From Sphingobium yanoikuyae (GTDB lineage Bacteria; Pseudomonadota; Alphaproteobacteria; Sphingomonadales; Sphingomonadaceae), in assembly GCF_034424525.1 (NCBI RefSeq), contig NZ_CP139979.1, positions 2,877,001 to 2,941,000 of the forward strand: DNA of 64,000 bases, read 5' to 3'. Positions within the stretch are counted from its first letter, which is position 1. Every line of letters starts with the position of its first letter. Shown here one piece after another: positions 40,256 to 49,349 of this stretch. The position numbers and the translations under genes were made by a program. A model generated the notes under the pieces. It did no database searches. It saw only the letters and a list, made by a program, of their open reading frames with translations, and had not been told where the DNA came from.

Positions 40256-41350
40256 ATGCATTTTCTCGATCAAGCAAAAATCTATATCAAGTCCGGCTGG
40301 GGCGGTCCCGGCGCGGTCAGCTTTCGGCGTGAAAAATATGTCGAATATGGCGGCCCGGACGGCGGCAATGGCGGCAAGGGCGGCGACATCATCTTCGAGG
40401 CCGTGGCCGGCCTCAACACGCTGATCGACTTCCGCTACACCCAGCATTTCAAGGCGCAGCGCGGCATGCCCGGCATGGGCAAGAACCGCTATGGCGCCGG
40501 CGGCAACGACCTGATCGTCAAGGTGCCGGTCGGCACCCAGATCCTGTCCGATCCCCAGCCGATCGAGGGGACCGAGGACGAAGACGGCTATCCCGAATAT
40601 GAGGAACAGGAAATCCTGGCCGACTTCACCGAGGTGGGCCAGCGTGTGAGCTTCCTGCGCGGCGGCGATGGCGGCCGCGGCAACCTGTCTTACAAGACCA
40701 GCACCAACCGGGCGCCGCGCCAGCATGGCACCGGCTGGCCAGGTCAGGAAATGTGGGTCTGGCTGCGCCTCAAGCTGCTGGCCGATGTTGGCCTGGTCGG
40801 CATGCCCAACGCCGGCAAGTCGACCCTGATCAACCAGGTGACGAACACCAAGGCGAAGGTCGGCGCCTATGCCTTCACCACCACCAAGCCGCAGCTTGGC
40901 GTGGTGCTGCATCGTGACCGTGAATTCGTGCTGGCCGACATTCCCGGCCTGATCGCGGGCGCGGCCGAGGGCGCGGGCATCGGCGACCGGTTCCTGGGCC
41001 ATATCGAACGCTGCCGCGTGCTGCTGCACCTGATCGACGCGACCGGCGACGATCCGGTCGAAGCCTTCCGCATCGTCACCGACGAACTCGCCGCCTATGG
41101 CGGCGGGCTGGACGAAAAGCCGCAGATCGTAGTGCTCAACAAGGGCGACCTGCTGGGCCAGGAACTGATGGAAGACATTGCCGAGCAGCTGCGCGAGCAG
41201 GCCGGCGTGGAAGATGTCTTCATCATCTCCGGCGCGACCGGCGAAGGCGTCACCCCTTTGCTCGACGCCGTGCTGGAAATGCTCGACGAGGATCGTGAAG
41301 AGGACGACGCCGACGACAGCGACGGCGAAGCCACCTGGTCGCCGATCTGA
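40256..41350 (+). CDS. obgE: GTPase ObgE/CgtA
   Basis: A 364-residue Obg GTPase. The glycine-rich Obg domain (residues 1 to about 165) includes GGPGAVSFRREKYVEYGGPDGG and GGDGGRGN. The G domain has G1 GMPNAGKST, G3 DIPGLIAGAAEGAGIGDRFL, and NKGD (G4). The long C-terminal OCT domain of some bacteria is absent, and the tail is acidic (LDEDREEDDADDSDGE). It acts in late 50S assembly and growth control. It is followed by proB 34 bases on, a widespread order. Confidence 0.97.
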   Translation: MHFLDQAKIYIKSGWGGPGAVSFRREKYVEYGGPDGGNGGKGGDIIFEAVAGLNTLIDFRYTQHFKAQRGMPGMGKNRYGAGGNDLIVKVPVGTQILSDPQPIEGTEDEDGYPEYEEQEILADFTEVGQRVSFLRGGDGGRGNLSYKTSTNRAPRQHGTGWPGQEMWVWLRLKLLADVGLVGMPNAGKSTLINQVTNTKAKVGAYAFTTTKPQLGVVLHRDREFVLADIPGLIAGAAEGAGIGDRFLGHIERCRVLLHLIDATGDDPVEAFRIVTDELAAYGGGLDEKPQIVVLNKGDLLGQELMEDIAEQLREQAGVEDVFIISGATGEGVTPLLDAVLEMLDEDREEDDADDSDGEATWSPI

Positions 41351-41384
41351 ACGGATCATCCCGCCCTCCTATTCAGTAGCGATC

Positions 41385-42515
41385 ATGACCGACACTCTGT
41401 CCGGCTTTCCCCCTGCCCTGATCCGCCGCCTGGTCATCAAGATCGGGTCGGCGCTGCTGGTCGATCCGGCCGGGGAAGTGCGCGTCGACTGGCTGCGCAC
41501 GCTGGTGGCCGATGTCGCTGCGCGCAAGGCGGCGGGGCAACAGGTCATCATCGTGTCGTCGGGCGCGATCGCGCTGGGCGCGCGCCGGCTGAAGCTGCCC
41601 AAGGGCGGGCGCGGCAGCCTGGAGGATGCGCAGGCGGCGGCCGCCACCGGCCAGATCGCCCTGTCGCAATGCTGGGCCAGCCTGCTGCATGAAAAGGGCA
41701 TTACCGCCGCGCAGATGCTGGTGACGCTCGACGATCTGGAGCATCGCCGCCGCTATCTCAATGCGTCCGCCACGCTGGAGCGGCTGATGGCGCTCGACGT
41801 CGTGCCGGTGGTGAACGAGAATGACAGCGTCGCGACGGCGGAGATCCGCTTTGGCGACAATGATCGCCTCGCGGCGCGCATCGGACAGGCGGCACGGGCC
41901 GACGCGGTTGTGCTGCTGTCGGACGTGGACGGGCTTTACACCGCCAACCCGCACGCCGATGCGAATGCCATGCTGATCGAGAGGATAGAGCGCATCGACG
42001 CGCGCATTGCCGCCATGGCCGACACCGGTTCGGCTTCGGGCATGGGATCGGGCGGCATGGTGTCGAAGATCCAGGCGGCACAGATCGCCACCGGCGCCGG
42101 CGCCCATCTCGCCATCATCTCGGGCAAGATCGACGCCCCGCTCAGCCATTGGGCCAATGGCGGTCGTGGCTCCATCTTCCTGGCCGCCGAAAGCCAGGGC
42201 GCGCGCAAGGGCTGGCTCTCGGGCCGCCTCACCGTGCTTGGTCGGATCATCGTCGATGCCGGCGCCGAAGCCGCGCTGGGCAAGGGCAACAGCCTGTTGC
42301 CGGCCGGCGTCGCGCGGGTCGAGGGTGTGTTCGCGCGCGGCGACGTGGTCGACATTCTCAATCAGGATGGCCGGGTGATCGCCCGCGGCCTCATCGAATA
42401 TGACAGCGAGGCCGCCGCGAAGATCGCCGGCCGCCGCAGCGAGGATATCCCCGCCCTGCTTGGCGAAATGTCCCGCACCGTGCTGGTCCATCGCGACCAT
42501 ATGGCGATGGTCTGA
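41385..42515 (+). CDS. proB: glutamate 5-kinase
   Basis: A 376-residue kinase: the amino-acid kinase domain with RRLVIKIGSALLVD at the start, VSSGAIALGARRL, VVPVVNENDSVATAEIRFGDNDRLAA and LLSDVDGLYTANP, then a PUA domain (about 285-370, SLLPAGVARVEGVFARGDVVDIL). It phosphorylates glutamate in proline synthesis. The reading frame is open earlier inside obgE, but the ATG at 41385 gives the conserved N-terminus. proA is not adjacent. Confidence 0.96.
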   Translation: MTDTLSGFPPALIRRLVIKIGSALLVDPAGEVRVDWLRTLVADVAARKAAGQQVIIVSSGAIALGARRLKLPKGGRGSLEDAQAAAATGQIALSQCWASLLHEKGITAAQMLVTLDDLEHRRRYLNASATLERLMALDVVPVVNENDSVATAEIRFGDNDRLAARIGQAARADAVVLLSDVDGLYTANPHADANAMLIERIERIDARIAAMADTGSASGMGSGGMVSKIQAAQIATGAGAHLAIISGKIDAPLSHWANGGRGSIFLAAESQGARKGWLSGRLTVLGRIIVDAGAEAALGKGNSLLPAGVARVEGVFARGDVVDILNQDGRVIARGLIEYDSEAAAKIAGRRSEDIPALLGEMSRTVLVHRDHMAMV

Positions 42516-42521
42516 CCTATT

Positions 42522-43436
42522 ATGTCCCTTAGAATTGCCATGACCGGCGCGACGGGTTTCGTCGGCGCCGAAACGCTCGATCAGGCGCTTGCCGCCGGTC
42601 TTCAGGTCAACGCCCTCACCCGCCGGGCGCAGCCGCCGCGCGCGCATCTCAAATGGGTGCCCGGCTCGCTCGACGATACCGCCGCGCTCGACACCTTGGT
42701 GCGCGACGCCGATGCCGTGATCCATATCGCGGGCGTCGTGAACGCGCCCGACCGCGAGGGGTTCGAGGCGGGCAATGCGCGCGGCACGATGGCGGTGGTC
42801 GACGCCATGCGCAAACGCGGTGTGCGCCGGCTCGTCCATGTCTCCTCGCTCGCCGCGCGCGAACCGGGCATGTCGGACTATGGCTGGTCGAAGGAACTGG
42901 CCGAACGCCATGTGAAGGCCAGCGGCCTCGACTGGACGATCGTGCGCCCGCCCGCCATCTATGGCCCCAATGACCAGGAAATGCTGGAGCTGTTCCGCAT
43001 GGCCAAGCGCGGCATCATGCTGCTGCCGCCCGGCGGCCGGCTGTCGGTGATCCATGTCGCCGACCTGTCCCGCCTGCTGCTGACGCTCGCCTGCGAAAAG
43101 GAACAGAGCCAGACCCGCACCTATGAGGCGGACGATGCGACGCCCGGCGGCTGGGATCATCAGGAATTCGGCCAGGCGATCGGCCGGGCCGTGGGGCGCA
43201 ATGTCCGCACCTTCGCGACGCCGCAATGGCTGCTGGCGACCGGTGCCCGGCTCGACCGGCTGGTGCGCGGCCGCAACGCCAAGCTGACCCCCGACCGGGT
43301 CGATTATTTCTGCCACCCCGACTGGGTCGTCGCCAAGCGCAAGCAGCCGCCCAAGCGGCTGTGGACACCGCAGATCCCGACCGAGGAAGGGCTCAAGGCC
43401 ACGGTCGAAGCCTATCGCGCCAAGGGCTGGCTGTAG
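42522..43436 (+). CDS. NAD-dependent epimerase/dehydratase-like protein (atypical SDR)
   Basis: A 304-residue atypical extended SDR. The NAD site is AMTGATGFVGAETLDQAL (about 6-23), followed by VIHIAGVVNAPD, VHVSSLAAREPGMSDYGWSKELAERHV with the YxxxK pair (YGWSK), and IVRPPAIYGPNDQEML. It resembles complex-I NDUFA9-like or NmrA-like proteins in alphaproteobacteria. It lies six bases after proB, so is translated with it. The substrate is not evident. Confidence 0.87.
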   Translation: MSLRIAMTGATGFVGAETLDQALAAGLQVNALTRRAQPPRAHLKWVPGSLDDTAALDTLVRDADAVIHIAGVVNAPDREGFEAGNARGTMAVVDAMRKRGVRRLVHVSSLAAREPGMSDYGWSKELAERHVKASGLDWTIVRPPAIYGPNDQEMLELFRMAKRGIMLLPPGGRLSVIHVADLSRLLLTLACEKEQSQTRTYEADDATPGGWDHQEFGQAIGRAVGRNVRTFATPQWLLATGARLDRLVRGRNAKLTPDRVDYFCHPDWVVAKRKQPPKRLWTPQIPTEEGLKATVEAYRAKGWL

Positions 43437-43900
43437 GTCGCCCAAGGACACAAGTCCGCGCGGGTCACGACCGAAGTTCACAGTGTAAACGGCCTTTCCG
43501 GGGCATTTGCACCTGCTTCGCCCCCATGATGCACCGCCCACGCGCCGGTAACGCGCCATGGCAGGTCCGGCAAATGCGCCCGGCGCGCGCCGGCAAGGCC
43601 CCACCCGCGCACCTGCGCAGCGACAGCGGCGCACCCGTCGCGCGCCATTTGCATGGATAGCGGAGGCAGGATGAGCGGCAGCGTCATGCCCCAGCTTAGA
43701 ACAGGGGCAGAGCTGTAGGACAGCGGCATGCGGGATTGGCGGATCGAGTTTCGATCAAGCACCGCCCATCCCATCATCGTCACCCTGAACTTGTTTCAGG
43801 GTCCATTCCTCCCAATAGACCAATGGTTTGTTAGGCTTGATGGATGCTGAAACAAGTTCAGCATGACGTCGGTGGGATGGCCGTAAGCCATCCAACCCGG
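43437..43900. other. 464-base intergenic stretch with one dispersed repeat
   Basis: No convincing gene is seen. The right third (43748-43890) is a palindromic repeat that recurs at 61662-61804. The left part has short GC-rich open frames on both strands that lack a ribosome site or family similarity. It is between convergent genes, so no promoter is needed. Confidence 0.6.
43748..43890. repeat. 143-base dispersed palindromic element, copy 1
   Basis: It matches 61662-61804 over 143 bases without gaps and with four differences. Inside, CTGAACTTGTTTCAG (from 43784) and CTGAAACAAGTTCAG (from 43847) are exact reverse complements, and outer CCATCCCA/TGGGATGG arms extend the inverted repeat. Translated, it gives the peptide HAELVSAS...LKQVQGD, often seen in spurious frames of sphingomonads. 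Confidence 0.85.
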
Positions 43901-44425
43901 TCACGCCGCCGGATCGGACTCCGCCGGCTTCTGCGCGCGCTGTTCGTCGACAAATTCGCTGATCGCCTTGCCGCTGGCGTTGAGCAGCGGATAGGTGCGG
44001 GCGTCGGACAGCCAGTCGGGGCGGCGCGCGCCGCTGCCGTAGAAGGTGCCGTAGACCAGGGAGAAGGCGAGGAAGACCAGGGTCGCGCCAATCAGGCCCT
44101 TGATCGCGCCGAAGCCGCCGCCCAGCACCCGGTCGATCGGGCCGAGCACCGACTGACGGGTGCGCTGGCCGATCGCGCGGGCGAGCAGCTTGCCCGCGCC
44201 AAAAGTGACGGCGAAGATCAGGAAGAAGGCCAGCACCGCCGCCCCGCTCTCGCTGCCGACGAAGCTGGTCAGCAATTCGGTGACGGAAGCGTGGAACAGG
44301 CTGATCGCGAAAATGCCCGCGACCCAGGCGATCAGCGACAGGGTTTCGGTCACGAACCCGCGCAGCAGGCCGAATATGGCGCAACCGCCGATGAGGAGGA
44401 GGACGAGGATATCGACGGCGTTCAT
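43901..44425 (-). CDS. CvpA family membrane protein
   Basis: A 174-residue protein with four transmembrane helices and the CvpA pattern: MNAVDILVLLLIGGCAIFGLLRGFVTETLSLIAWVAGIF, then DRVLGGGFGAIKGLIGATLVFLAFSLVYG. The last 40 residues are cytosolic or periplasmic and charged. CvpA proteins affect colicin V export and envelope integrity; the molecular function is unclear. The ATG at 44425 fits the family start. It lies 10 bases after radA on the same strand, a common order (radA-cvpA). Confidence 0.9.
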   Translation of the reverse strand: MNAVDILVLLLIGGCAIFGLLRGFVTETLSLIAWVAGIFAISLFHASVTELLTSFVGSESGAAVLAFFLIFAVTFGAGKLLARAIGQRTRQSVLGPIDRVLGGGFGAIKGLIGATLVFLAFSLVYGTFYGSGARRPDWLSDARTYPLLNASGKAISEFVDEQRAQKPAESDPAA

Positions 44426-44435
44426 GCCGCGCTGG

Positions 44436-45803
44436 CTATCCGCGCCCGAGCATCTGGTCAACCAGCTGTGCAAGGGTGCGGAAGCCGCTGACCGAAATCC
44501 CCTTCACCCCGTCCGCGCCAGACGCCGGCACGAAGGCGCGGTTGAAGCCCAGTTTCGCCGATTCCCGCAACCGCAGCGGCGTGTGCGAGACCGGCCTGAT
44601 CTCGCTCGACAGCGCAATCTCGCCGAACAGCACGACATCGGCGGGCACCGGCCGTTCCGACAAGGCCGACATCAAAGCGGCGGCAACGGCCAGATCGGCG
44701 GCCGGATCGGACAGGCGATAGCCGCCCGCGACATTGAGATAGACTTCGCAGGTCGAGAAGCTGAGGCCGCAGCGCGCCTCCAGCACGGCGAGGATCATCG
44801 CCAGCCGGCCGCTGTCCCAGCCGACCACCGCGCGCCGGGGCGTCGCCCCGCTCGACAGACGCACCACCAGCGCCTGGATTTCGACCAGCACCGGCCGCGT
44901 CCCTTCCAGCGCCGGGAAGACGGTGGCACCCGTCACCGTCTCGTCGCGATTGGTGAGGAACAAGGCGGAGGGATTGGCGACCTCCTCCAGCCCTTCGGCG
45001 ACCATCGAGAAAACGCCGATTTCATCGGTACCGCCAAAGCGGTTCTTGATCGCGCGCAGGATGCGGTACTGGTGGCTGCGCTCGCCCTCGAACGCCAGCA
45101 CAGTGTCGACCATATGTTCCAGCACGCGCGGGCCGGCGATGCTGCCATCCTTGGTGACATGGCCGACCAGGATCAGCGCGGTGCCGCGCTGCTTGGCGAA
45201 CTTGATCAGTTCCTGGCTCGACGCGCGCACCTGGCTGACGGTGCCGGGCGCCCCCTCGATCAGGTCGCTGTGCATGGTCTGGATCGAATCGATGATGAGC
45301 AAAGCGGGCGGCACGCCCTCGCTGAGCGTCGTCAGGATATCGCGCACCGATGTCGCGCTCGCCAGCTGCACCGGCGCATTGCCCAGGCCCAGCCGCTGGG
45401 CGCGCAGCCGCACCTGATCCGACGCTTCCTCGCCGCTGATATAGGCGACGGTCAGCCCGCGCGAGGCGACCCGCGCCGCCGCCTGCAGCAACAGGGTCGA
45501 CTTGCCGATACCCGGATCACCGCCGATCAGCGTGGCCGACCCCGGCACGATGCCGCCGCCCAGCGCCCGGTCGAACTCGGCGATGCCGGTGCTGGTGCGC
45601 GCGGGCAGTTCCACCTTGCTGTCGAGACCGATCAGGGTGATCGCCCGGCCACCACCCTGCAGGTCATGCTTGGCGGAAAAGACGGTTTCGGCCGCTTCCT
45701 CGACGATACTGTTCCATTCGCCGCAATCATCGCACTGCCCCTGCCACCGGCCGGAAACGGTGCCGCATTGCTGACAGACGAATTTGCGCTTTGCCTTGGC
45801 CAT
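44436..45803 (-). CDS. radA: DNA repair protein RadA
   Basis: A 455-residue RadA/Sms. The N-terminal C4 zinc finger is CQQCGTVSGRWQGQCDDC, Walker A is GGDPGIGKST (about 92-101), the RadA-specific KNRFGGTDE motif is present, and a C-terminal Lon-like domain (about 295-450) ends with the branch-migration region. It helps process recombination intermediates. The ATG at 45803 gives the family N-terminus; an upstream in-frame ATG at 45851 is rejected. cvpA follows. Confidence 0.96.
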   Translation of the reverse strand: MAKAKRKFVCQQCGTVSGRWQGQCDDCGEWNSIVEEAAETVFSAKHDLQGGGRAITLIGLDSKVELPARTSTGIAEFDRALGGGIVPGSATLIGGDPGIGKSTLLLQAAARVASRGLTVAYISGEEASDQVRLRAQRLGLGNAPVQLASATSVRDILTTLSEGVPPALLIIDSIQTMHSDLIEGAPGTVSQVRASSQELIKFAKQRGTALILVGHVTKDGSIAGPRVLEHMVDTVLAFEGERSHQYRILRAIKNRFGGTDEIGVFSMVAEGLEEVANPSALFLTNRDETVTGATVFPALEGTRPVLVEIQALVVRLSSGATPRRAVVGWDSGRLAMILAVLEARCGLSFSTCEVYLNVAGGYRLSDPAADLAVAAALMSALSERPVPADVVLFGEIALSSEIRPVSHTPLRLRESAKLGFNRAFVPASGADGVKGISVSGFRTLAQLVDQMLGRG

Positions 45804-45892
45804 GGCCCACGCATAACAGAACATAAAAGGAACACAAACGCGATCTTGCATCGAGGCTGGAAACCCCCGCGCGGCTGGCGCATTGAAGGAGG

Positions 45893-46594
45893 ATGTCCGC
45901 CACGATCCGCGTCGCCAGCTATAATATCCGCAAGGCCATCGGTACCGACCGCCGCCGCTCGCCCGAGCGGGTGATCGACGTGCTGAACGAGGTGGATGCC
46001 GACATCATCGCGCTGCAGGAGGCCGACCGGCGCTTCGGCATACGCTATGCCGCGATCCCGCCGCTGCTGCTCGACCGCCAGAGCGGCTACAAGCCGGTGC
46101 CGCTCAATGTCCAGACCGATAGCATGGGCTGGCACGGCAATGCCATCATCGTCCGCAAGGAGGCGGAGGTCGCCGCCTTTGACGTGCTGCACCTGCCCTG
46201 CCTGGAGCCGCGCGGCGCGACCATGGCGGAGGTCGCGATCAAGGGCGCGACCCTGCGCGTGTTCGGCATGCATCTCGACCTGTCGGGCCTGTGGCGGCGC
46301 AAGCAGGCGGCGGCGGTGATCCATGCCGCGGCCCAGGGCCATGCGCTGCCGACGGTGCTGATGGGCGACCTCAACGAATGGAGCGCCGAGCGCGGTTGCC
46401 TGGCCGACTTTGCCCGCCATTACAGCTTCGCGCCCTGCGGCCGCAGCTTCCACGCCCGCCGCCCGGTCGCCCGGCTCGACCGGATCATGCATTGCGGCCG
46501 CATCCGCCTGGTCGACAGCGGCGTCCACGAAAGCGCCGCCGCGCGCAAGGCGTCGGACCATCTGCCGATCTGGGCGGAATTCCGGCTGGGGTAA
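45893..46594 (+). CDS. endonuclease/exonuclease/phosphatase family protein
   Basis: A 233-residue EEP fold: VASYNIRKAIGTDRRRSPERVIDVL, DIIALQEADRRFG with the metal-binding Glu, GMHLDLSGLWRRKQ, MGDLNEWSAERG (D/N pair) and the C-terminal SDHLPIWAEF (catalytic Asp-His). Members hydrolyse phosphodiesters in nucleic acids, lipids or others; the substrate here is unknown. Good ribosome site (GGAGG) before ATG 45893. In some proteobacteria a similar gene is paired with cardiolipin synthase, but no such gene lies here. Confidence 0.88.
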   Translation: MSATIRVASYNIRKAIGTDRRRSPERVIDVLNEVDADIIALQEADRRFGIRYAAIPPLLLDRQSGYKPVPLNVQTDSMGWHGNAIIVRKEAEVAAFDVLHLPCLEPRGATMAEVAIKGATLRVFGMHLDLSGLWRRKQAAAVIHAAAQGHALPTVLMGDLNEWSAERGCLADFARHYSFAPCGRSFHARRPVARLDRIMHCGRIRLVDSGVHESAAARKASDHLPIWAEFRLG

Positions 46595-46644
46595 AGGCGG
46601 GCGCGTGTTGGGAGACGGCTGAGGGTCTGAAGACGACCATCTCC

Positions 46645-46713
46645 CGTCATTGCGAGCGTAGCGAAGCAATCCACCGGCGCGAGATGGATTGCTTCGCTAC
46701 GCTCGCAATGACG
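46645..46713. repeat. 29-base perfect inverted repeat, CGTCATTGCGAG family
   Basis: CGTCATTGCGAGCGTAGCGA... (46645-46673) and its exact reverse complement ...CGCTACGCTCGCAATGACG (46685-46713) flank an 11-base loop. Perfect arms and common outer bases suggest recent spread of the element. It lies 50 bases after the EEP-family gene. Confidence 0.88.
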
Positions 46714-46746
46714 ATGTCAGGCTTTGACGGCTAACGACCAGAAGTG

Positions 46747-46914
46747 GACATTCCTCCCCGGAACGGGGAGTTCAATGGAGACACGGGTCTCCATTGAACA
46801 GACGCGAAGCGCTGACGGAGGGGCAGGTGCCTCTTGGCGCTGCGCTATCCGGCCTGTGCCCCTCCACCACTCGCTACGCGAGCGGTCCCCCTCCCCGTGC
46901 CGGGGAGGAATGTC
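46747..46914. repeat. composite inverted-repeat element, CCCCTCCACC...GGGGAGGA family, copy B
   Basis: GACATTCCTCCCCGG (46747-46761) and CCGGGGAGGAATGTC (46900-46914) are exact inverted ends of a 168-base unit. Inside are a CAATGGAGAC/GTCTCCATTG hairpin (46773-46796) and the CCCCTCCACC...GGTCCCCCTCCCC frame shared with 33046-33097. Confidence 0.7.
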
Positions 46915-47015
46915 TTGTTCCCACCCCACCCCGCCATCCCCCTTCCCGCTTTCGGACAGGGGGTGGGACATTCCGCCTCTCGACAAGGCGGCCTGGCTTT
47001 GCGATCCCTATCCCC

Positions 47016-49349
47016 ATGAGGGAGAAGGAATTACGCCTCGCGCTCGTCTGTTATGGCGGGATCAGCCTGGCCGTCTACATGCACGGCATCACCAAGGAAA
47101 TCTGGCACCTGACGCGGGCGAGCCGGGCCTTTCATGACGGGGTGGCGCCGCAGGGGGCGAGCGAGGCGGTCTATCATCGGCTGCTTGCCGATATCGAGGC
47201 GGCGAGCGGCACGCGGCTGCGCATCCTGCCCGACATCATCGCCGGCGCCAGCGCAGGCGGGATCAACGGCATCTTCCTGGCCCTGGCGATCGAGACCGGC
47301 CAGTCGCTGGAACCGCTGACCGCGCTGTGGCTGGACAATGCCGATGTCGACGAACTGCTCGATCCCGATGCCCGCCCCGCCCGCGCGCTGACCAAATTCT
47401 GGGCGACGCCGCTGGTATGGATGGCGGCGCGCCGGCCCGGCGACGCGGTCGAGCGCACGGTGGCGCCCGACACGCGCGAGGAGGTGCGGATGAAATTGTC
47501 GCGCTTCATCCGCTCGCGCTGGTTCGAGCCGCCCTTTGGCGGGGCGATATTCTCGACCATGCTGCTCGACGCGTTCGATGCCATGGCGGCCACGCCGGCC
47601 GGCCCGTCGCTGCTGCCCGACGGCCATCCGCTCGACCTGTTCGTCACCGTCACCGATTTTGACGGCCATGTGCAGAGCCTGAGCCTCAACAGCCCGCCCC
47701 AGGTGATCGAGACCGAGCATCGGCTGTCGATCGGCTTTCGCGGCCGGGGCGGCAGCGCCAGCGGCTTTGCCGATCCGGCCGAACTGGTCTTTGCCGCGCG
47801 CGCCACTGCCAGCTTCCCCGGCGCCTTCCCGCCCTTCACCGTGCGCGAGCTCGACCGGGTATTGAAGCGCCGCCACCGCGCCTGGCCCGGCCGCGACGCC
47901 TTCCTGGCGCGCGTGCTGCCGCGCCGGGCGGCACGGGGCGAGGCGGAGGACGCGGTGCTGATCGACGGATCGGTACTGGCCAACGCCCCGTTCGCCCAGG
48001 CGATCGGCGCGCTCAAGAACCGGCCGTCGCGGCGCGAGGTCGACCGCCGCTTCGTCTATATCGATCCCAAGCCCGGCCACCGGTCGATCCACCTCAACCG
48101 CGAGGGCGAGGAGGAAGCCGCGCCGATCGGCGAGAATGCGCCGCTGCCGGGCTTTTTTCGCACCATCTTCGGCGCGCTGTCGGACATTCCACGCGAGCAG
48201 CCGATCCGCGACAATCTGGAGGCGATCGACCGCCATTCCGCCCGCATCCGCCGCATGGGCCGGATCATCCAGGCGCTGCGCCCCGGTATCGAGGCGGAGG
48301 TGGAGGGGGCGATCGGCCGCATGCTGTTCCTCGACCGGCCAACGCCGGCGCGCCTGTCCGCCTGGCGCGGCAAGGCGCAGCAGCGCGCCGCCGCATCGGC
48401 CGGATTCGCCTTCCCCGCTTATGCCCATCTCAAACTGTCGGGCATCGTCGAGGATCTGGCTGCGCGCCTGTTCCAGTTGAGCGGCGAGGATGCGCCGATG
48501 ATGCGCGAAGCCTATCGCCAGGCGATCTGGAAGCAGGTGCGCGCGATCGGCGCCGACCAGTTGACCGAGGATGCCGGCTCCGCCGCCGCGCCCGTCCTGT
48601 TCTTCCGCACCCATGACCTCGCCTTCCGCATCCGCCGCCTGCGTTTCCTGGCCCGGCGTCTGGCCGAGACGCTGGAACTGGAGGCCGATGCCGACAGCGA
48701 AGCGGTGCAGGCGATGCACGACGCCATCTATCGCGCGCTCGCCCTCTACACCGAATGCGAGGGCAATGATTTCTACAATGATCATGTCCGCGCCGCCGCG
48801 GCGCAGGCGCCGACCGACGCCGGTGCCGCGCTGGAGGCGATGGCGCAGGCGCGTGGCCTGCGCGCCCGCGACGAGGCGGCCGACATGCTGCTGGCCGAGG
48901 CGCTCGCCAACCTGCCCAAGGCCGGGCGCCGCACCATGTTGCTGGCTTATCTGGGCTTCACCTTCTCCGACATCGCGACCTTACCGTTGCTTCAGGGTGA
49001 CGCTGTCGATGAATATGATCCGATAAAGGTCGACCGGATTTCGCCCGAAGATTGCACCGCCATCCGTGCCGGCGGTGCCAACGCCACGCTAAAAGGCATA
49101 GAATTCAACAATTTTGGTGCCTTCTTCAGTCGGGTCTATCGGGAGAATGACTATCTGTGGGGCAGGCTCCATGGGGTGGAGCGCCTGCTGGATATCGTAA
49201 TTTCCGCAATTCCTGCCCCAACCCGTCTTCCCGAAGGGGCGTTGCGCAACTATAGGCGGGCGGCGTTTCTGGCGATCCTCGACGAGGAAGAGTCGCGCTT
49301 GCCGCATGTTGCGGATCTGATCGCCGGACTGCGGGAGGAAATCGGGTGA
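47016..49349 (+). CDS. large patatin-like protein (DUF3376 type)
   Basis: A 777-residue protein. The N-terminal patatin domain (about 5-330) has the oxyanion/GGG-like strand LALVCYGGISLAVYMHG, the nucleophile elbow GASAGGINGIFLALAI (GxSxG), and the Asp of the dyad in LIDGSVLANAPFAQAI. The long C-terminal half (about 340-777) is helical, rich in Ala/Arg, and matches the DUF3376-like extension of this alphaproteobacterial group. It should cleave acyl esters of lipids. The ATG at 47016 is the first that gives the conserved start; earlier codons lie in the repeat. It is coupled to a lipoprotein gene (GTGA). Confidence 0.87.
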   Translation: MREKELRLALVCYGGISLAVYMHGITKEIWHLTRASRAFHDGVAPQGASEAVYHRLLADIEAASGTRLRILPDIIAGASAGGINGIFLALAIETGQSLEPLTALWLDNADVDELLDPDARPARALTKFWATPLVWMAARRPGDAVERTVAPDTREEVRMKLSRFIRSRWFEPPFGGAIFSTMLLDAFDAMAATPAGPSLLPDGHPLDLFVTVTDFDGHVQSLSLNSPPQVIETEHRLSIGFRGRGGSASGFADPAELVFAARATASFPGAFPPFTVRELDRVLKRRHRAWPGRDAFLARVLPRRAARGEAEDAVLIDGSVLANAPFAQAIGALKNRPSRREVDRRFVYIDPKPGHRSIHLNREGEEEAAPIGENAPLPGFFRTIFGALSDIPREQPIRDNLEAIDRHSARIRRMGRIIQALRPGIEAEVEGAIGRMLFLDRPTPARLSAWRGKAQQRAAASAGFAFPAYAHLKLSGIVEDLAARLFQLSGEDAPMMREAYRQAIWKQVRAIGADQLTEDAGSAAAPVLFFRTHDLAFRIRRLRFLARRLAETLELEADADSEAVQAMHDAIYRALALYTECEGNDFYNDHVRAAAAQAPTDAGAALEAMAQARGLRARDEAADMLLAEALANLPKAGRRTMLLAYLGFTFSDIATLPLLQGDAVDEYDPIKVDRISPEDCTAIRAGGANATLKGIEFNNFGAFFSRVYRENDYLWGRLHGVERLLDIVISAIPAPTRLPEGALRNYRRAAFLAILDEEESRLPHVADLIAGLREEIG

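Larger units (their letters stand above)
46595..47015. other. 421-base intergenic stretch with two repeat elements
   Basis: It contains the CGTCATTGCGAG palindrome at 46645-46713 and a second composite element at 46747-46914 (both listed). I see no gene in it. The promoter for the patatin gene should be at the right end, but no clear hexamers are visible. Confidence 0.65.

Noticed and set aside
43478..43783. Short minus-strand frame between epimerase and cvpA
   Set aside because: No ribosome site or family pattern; it runs into the dispersed repeat.
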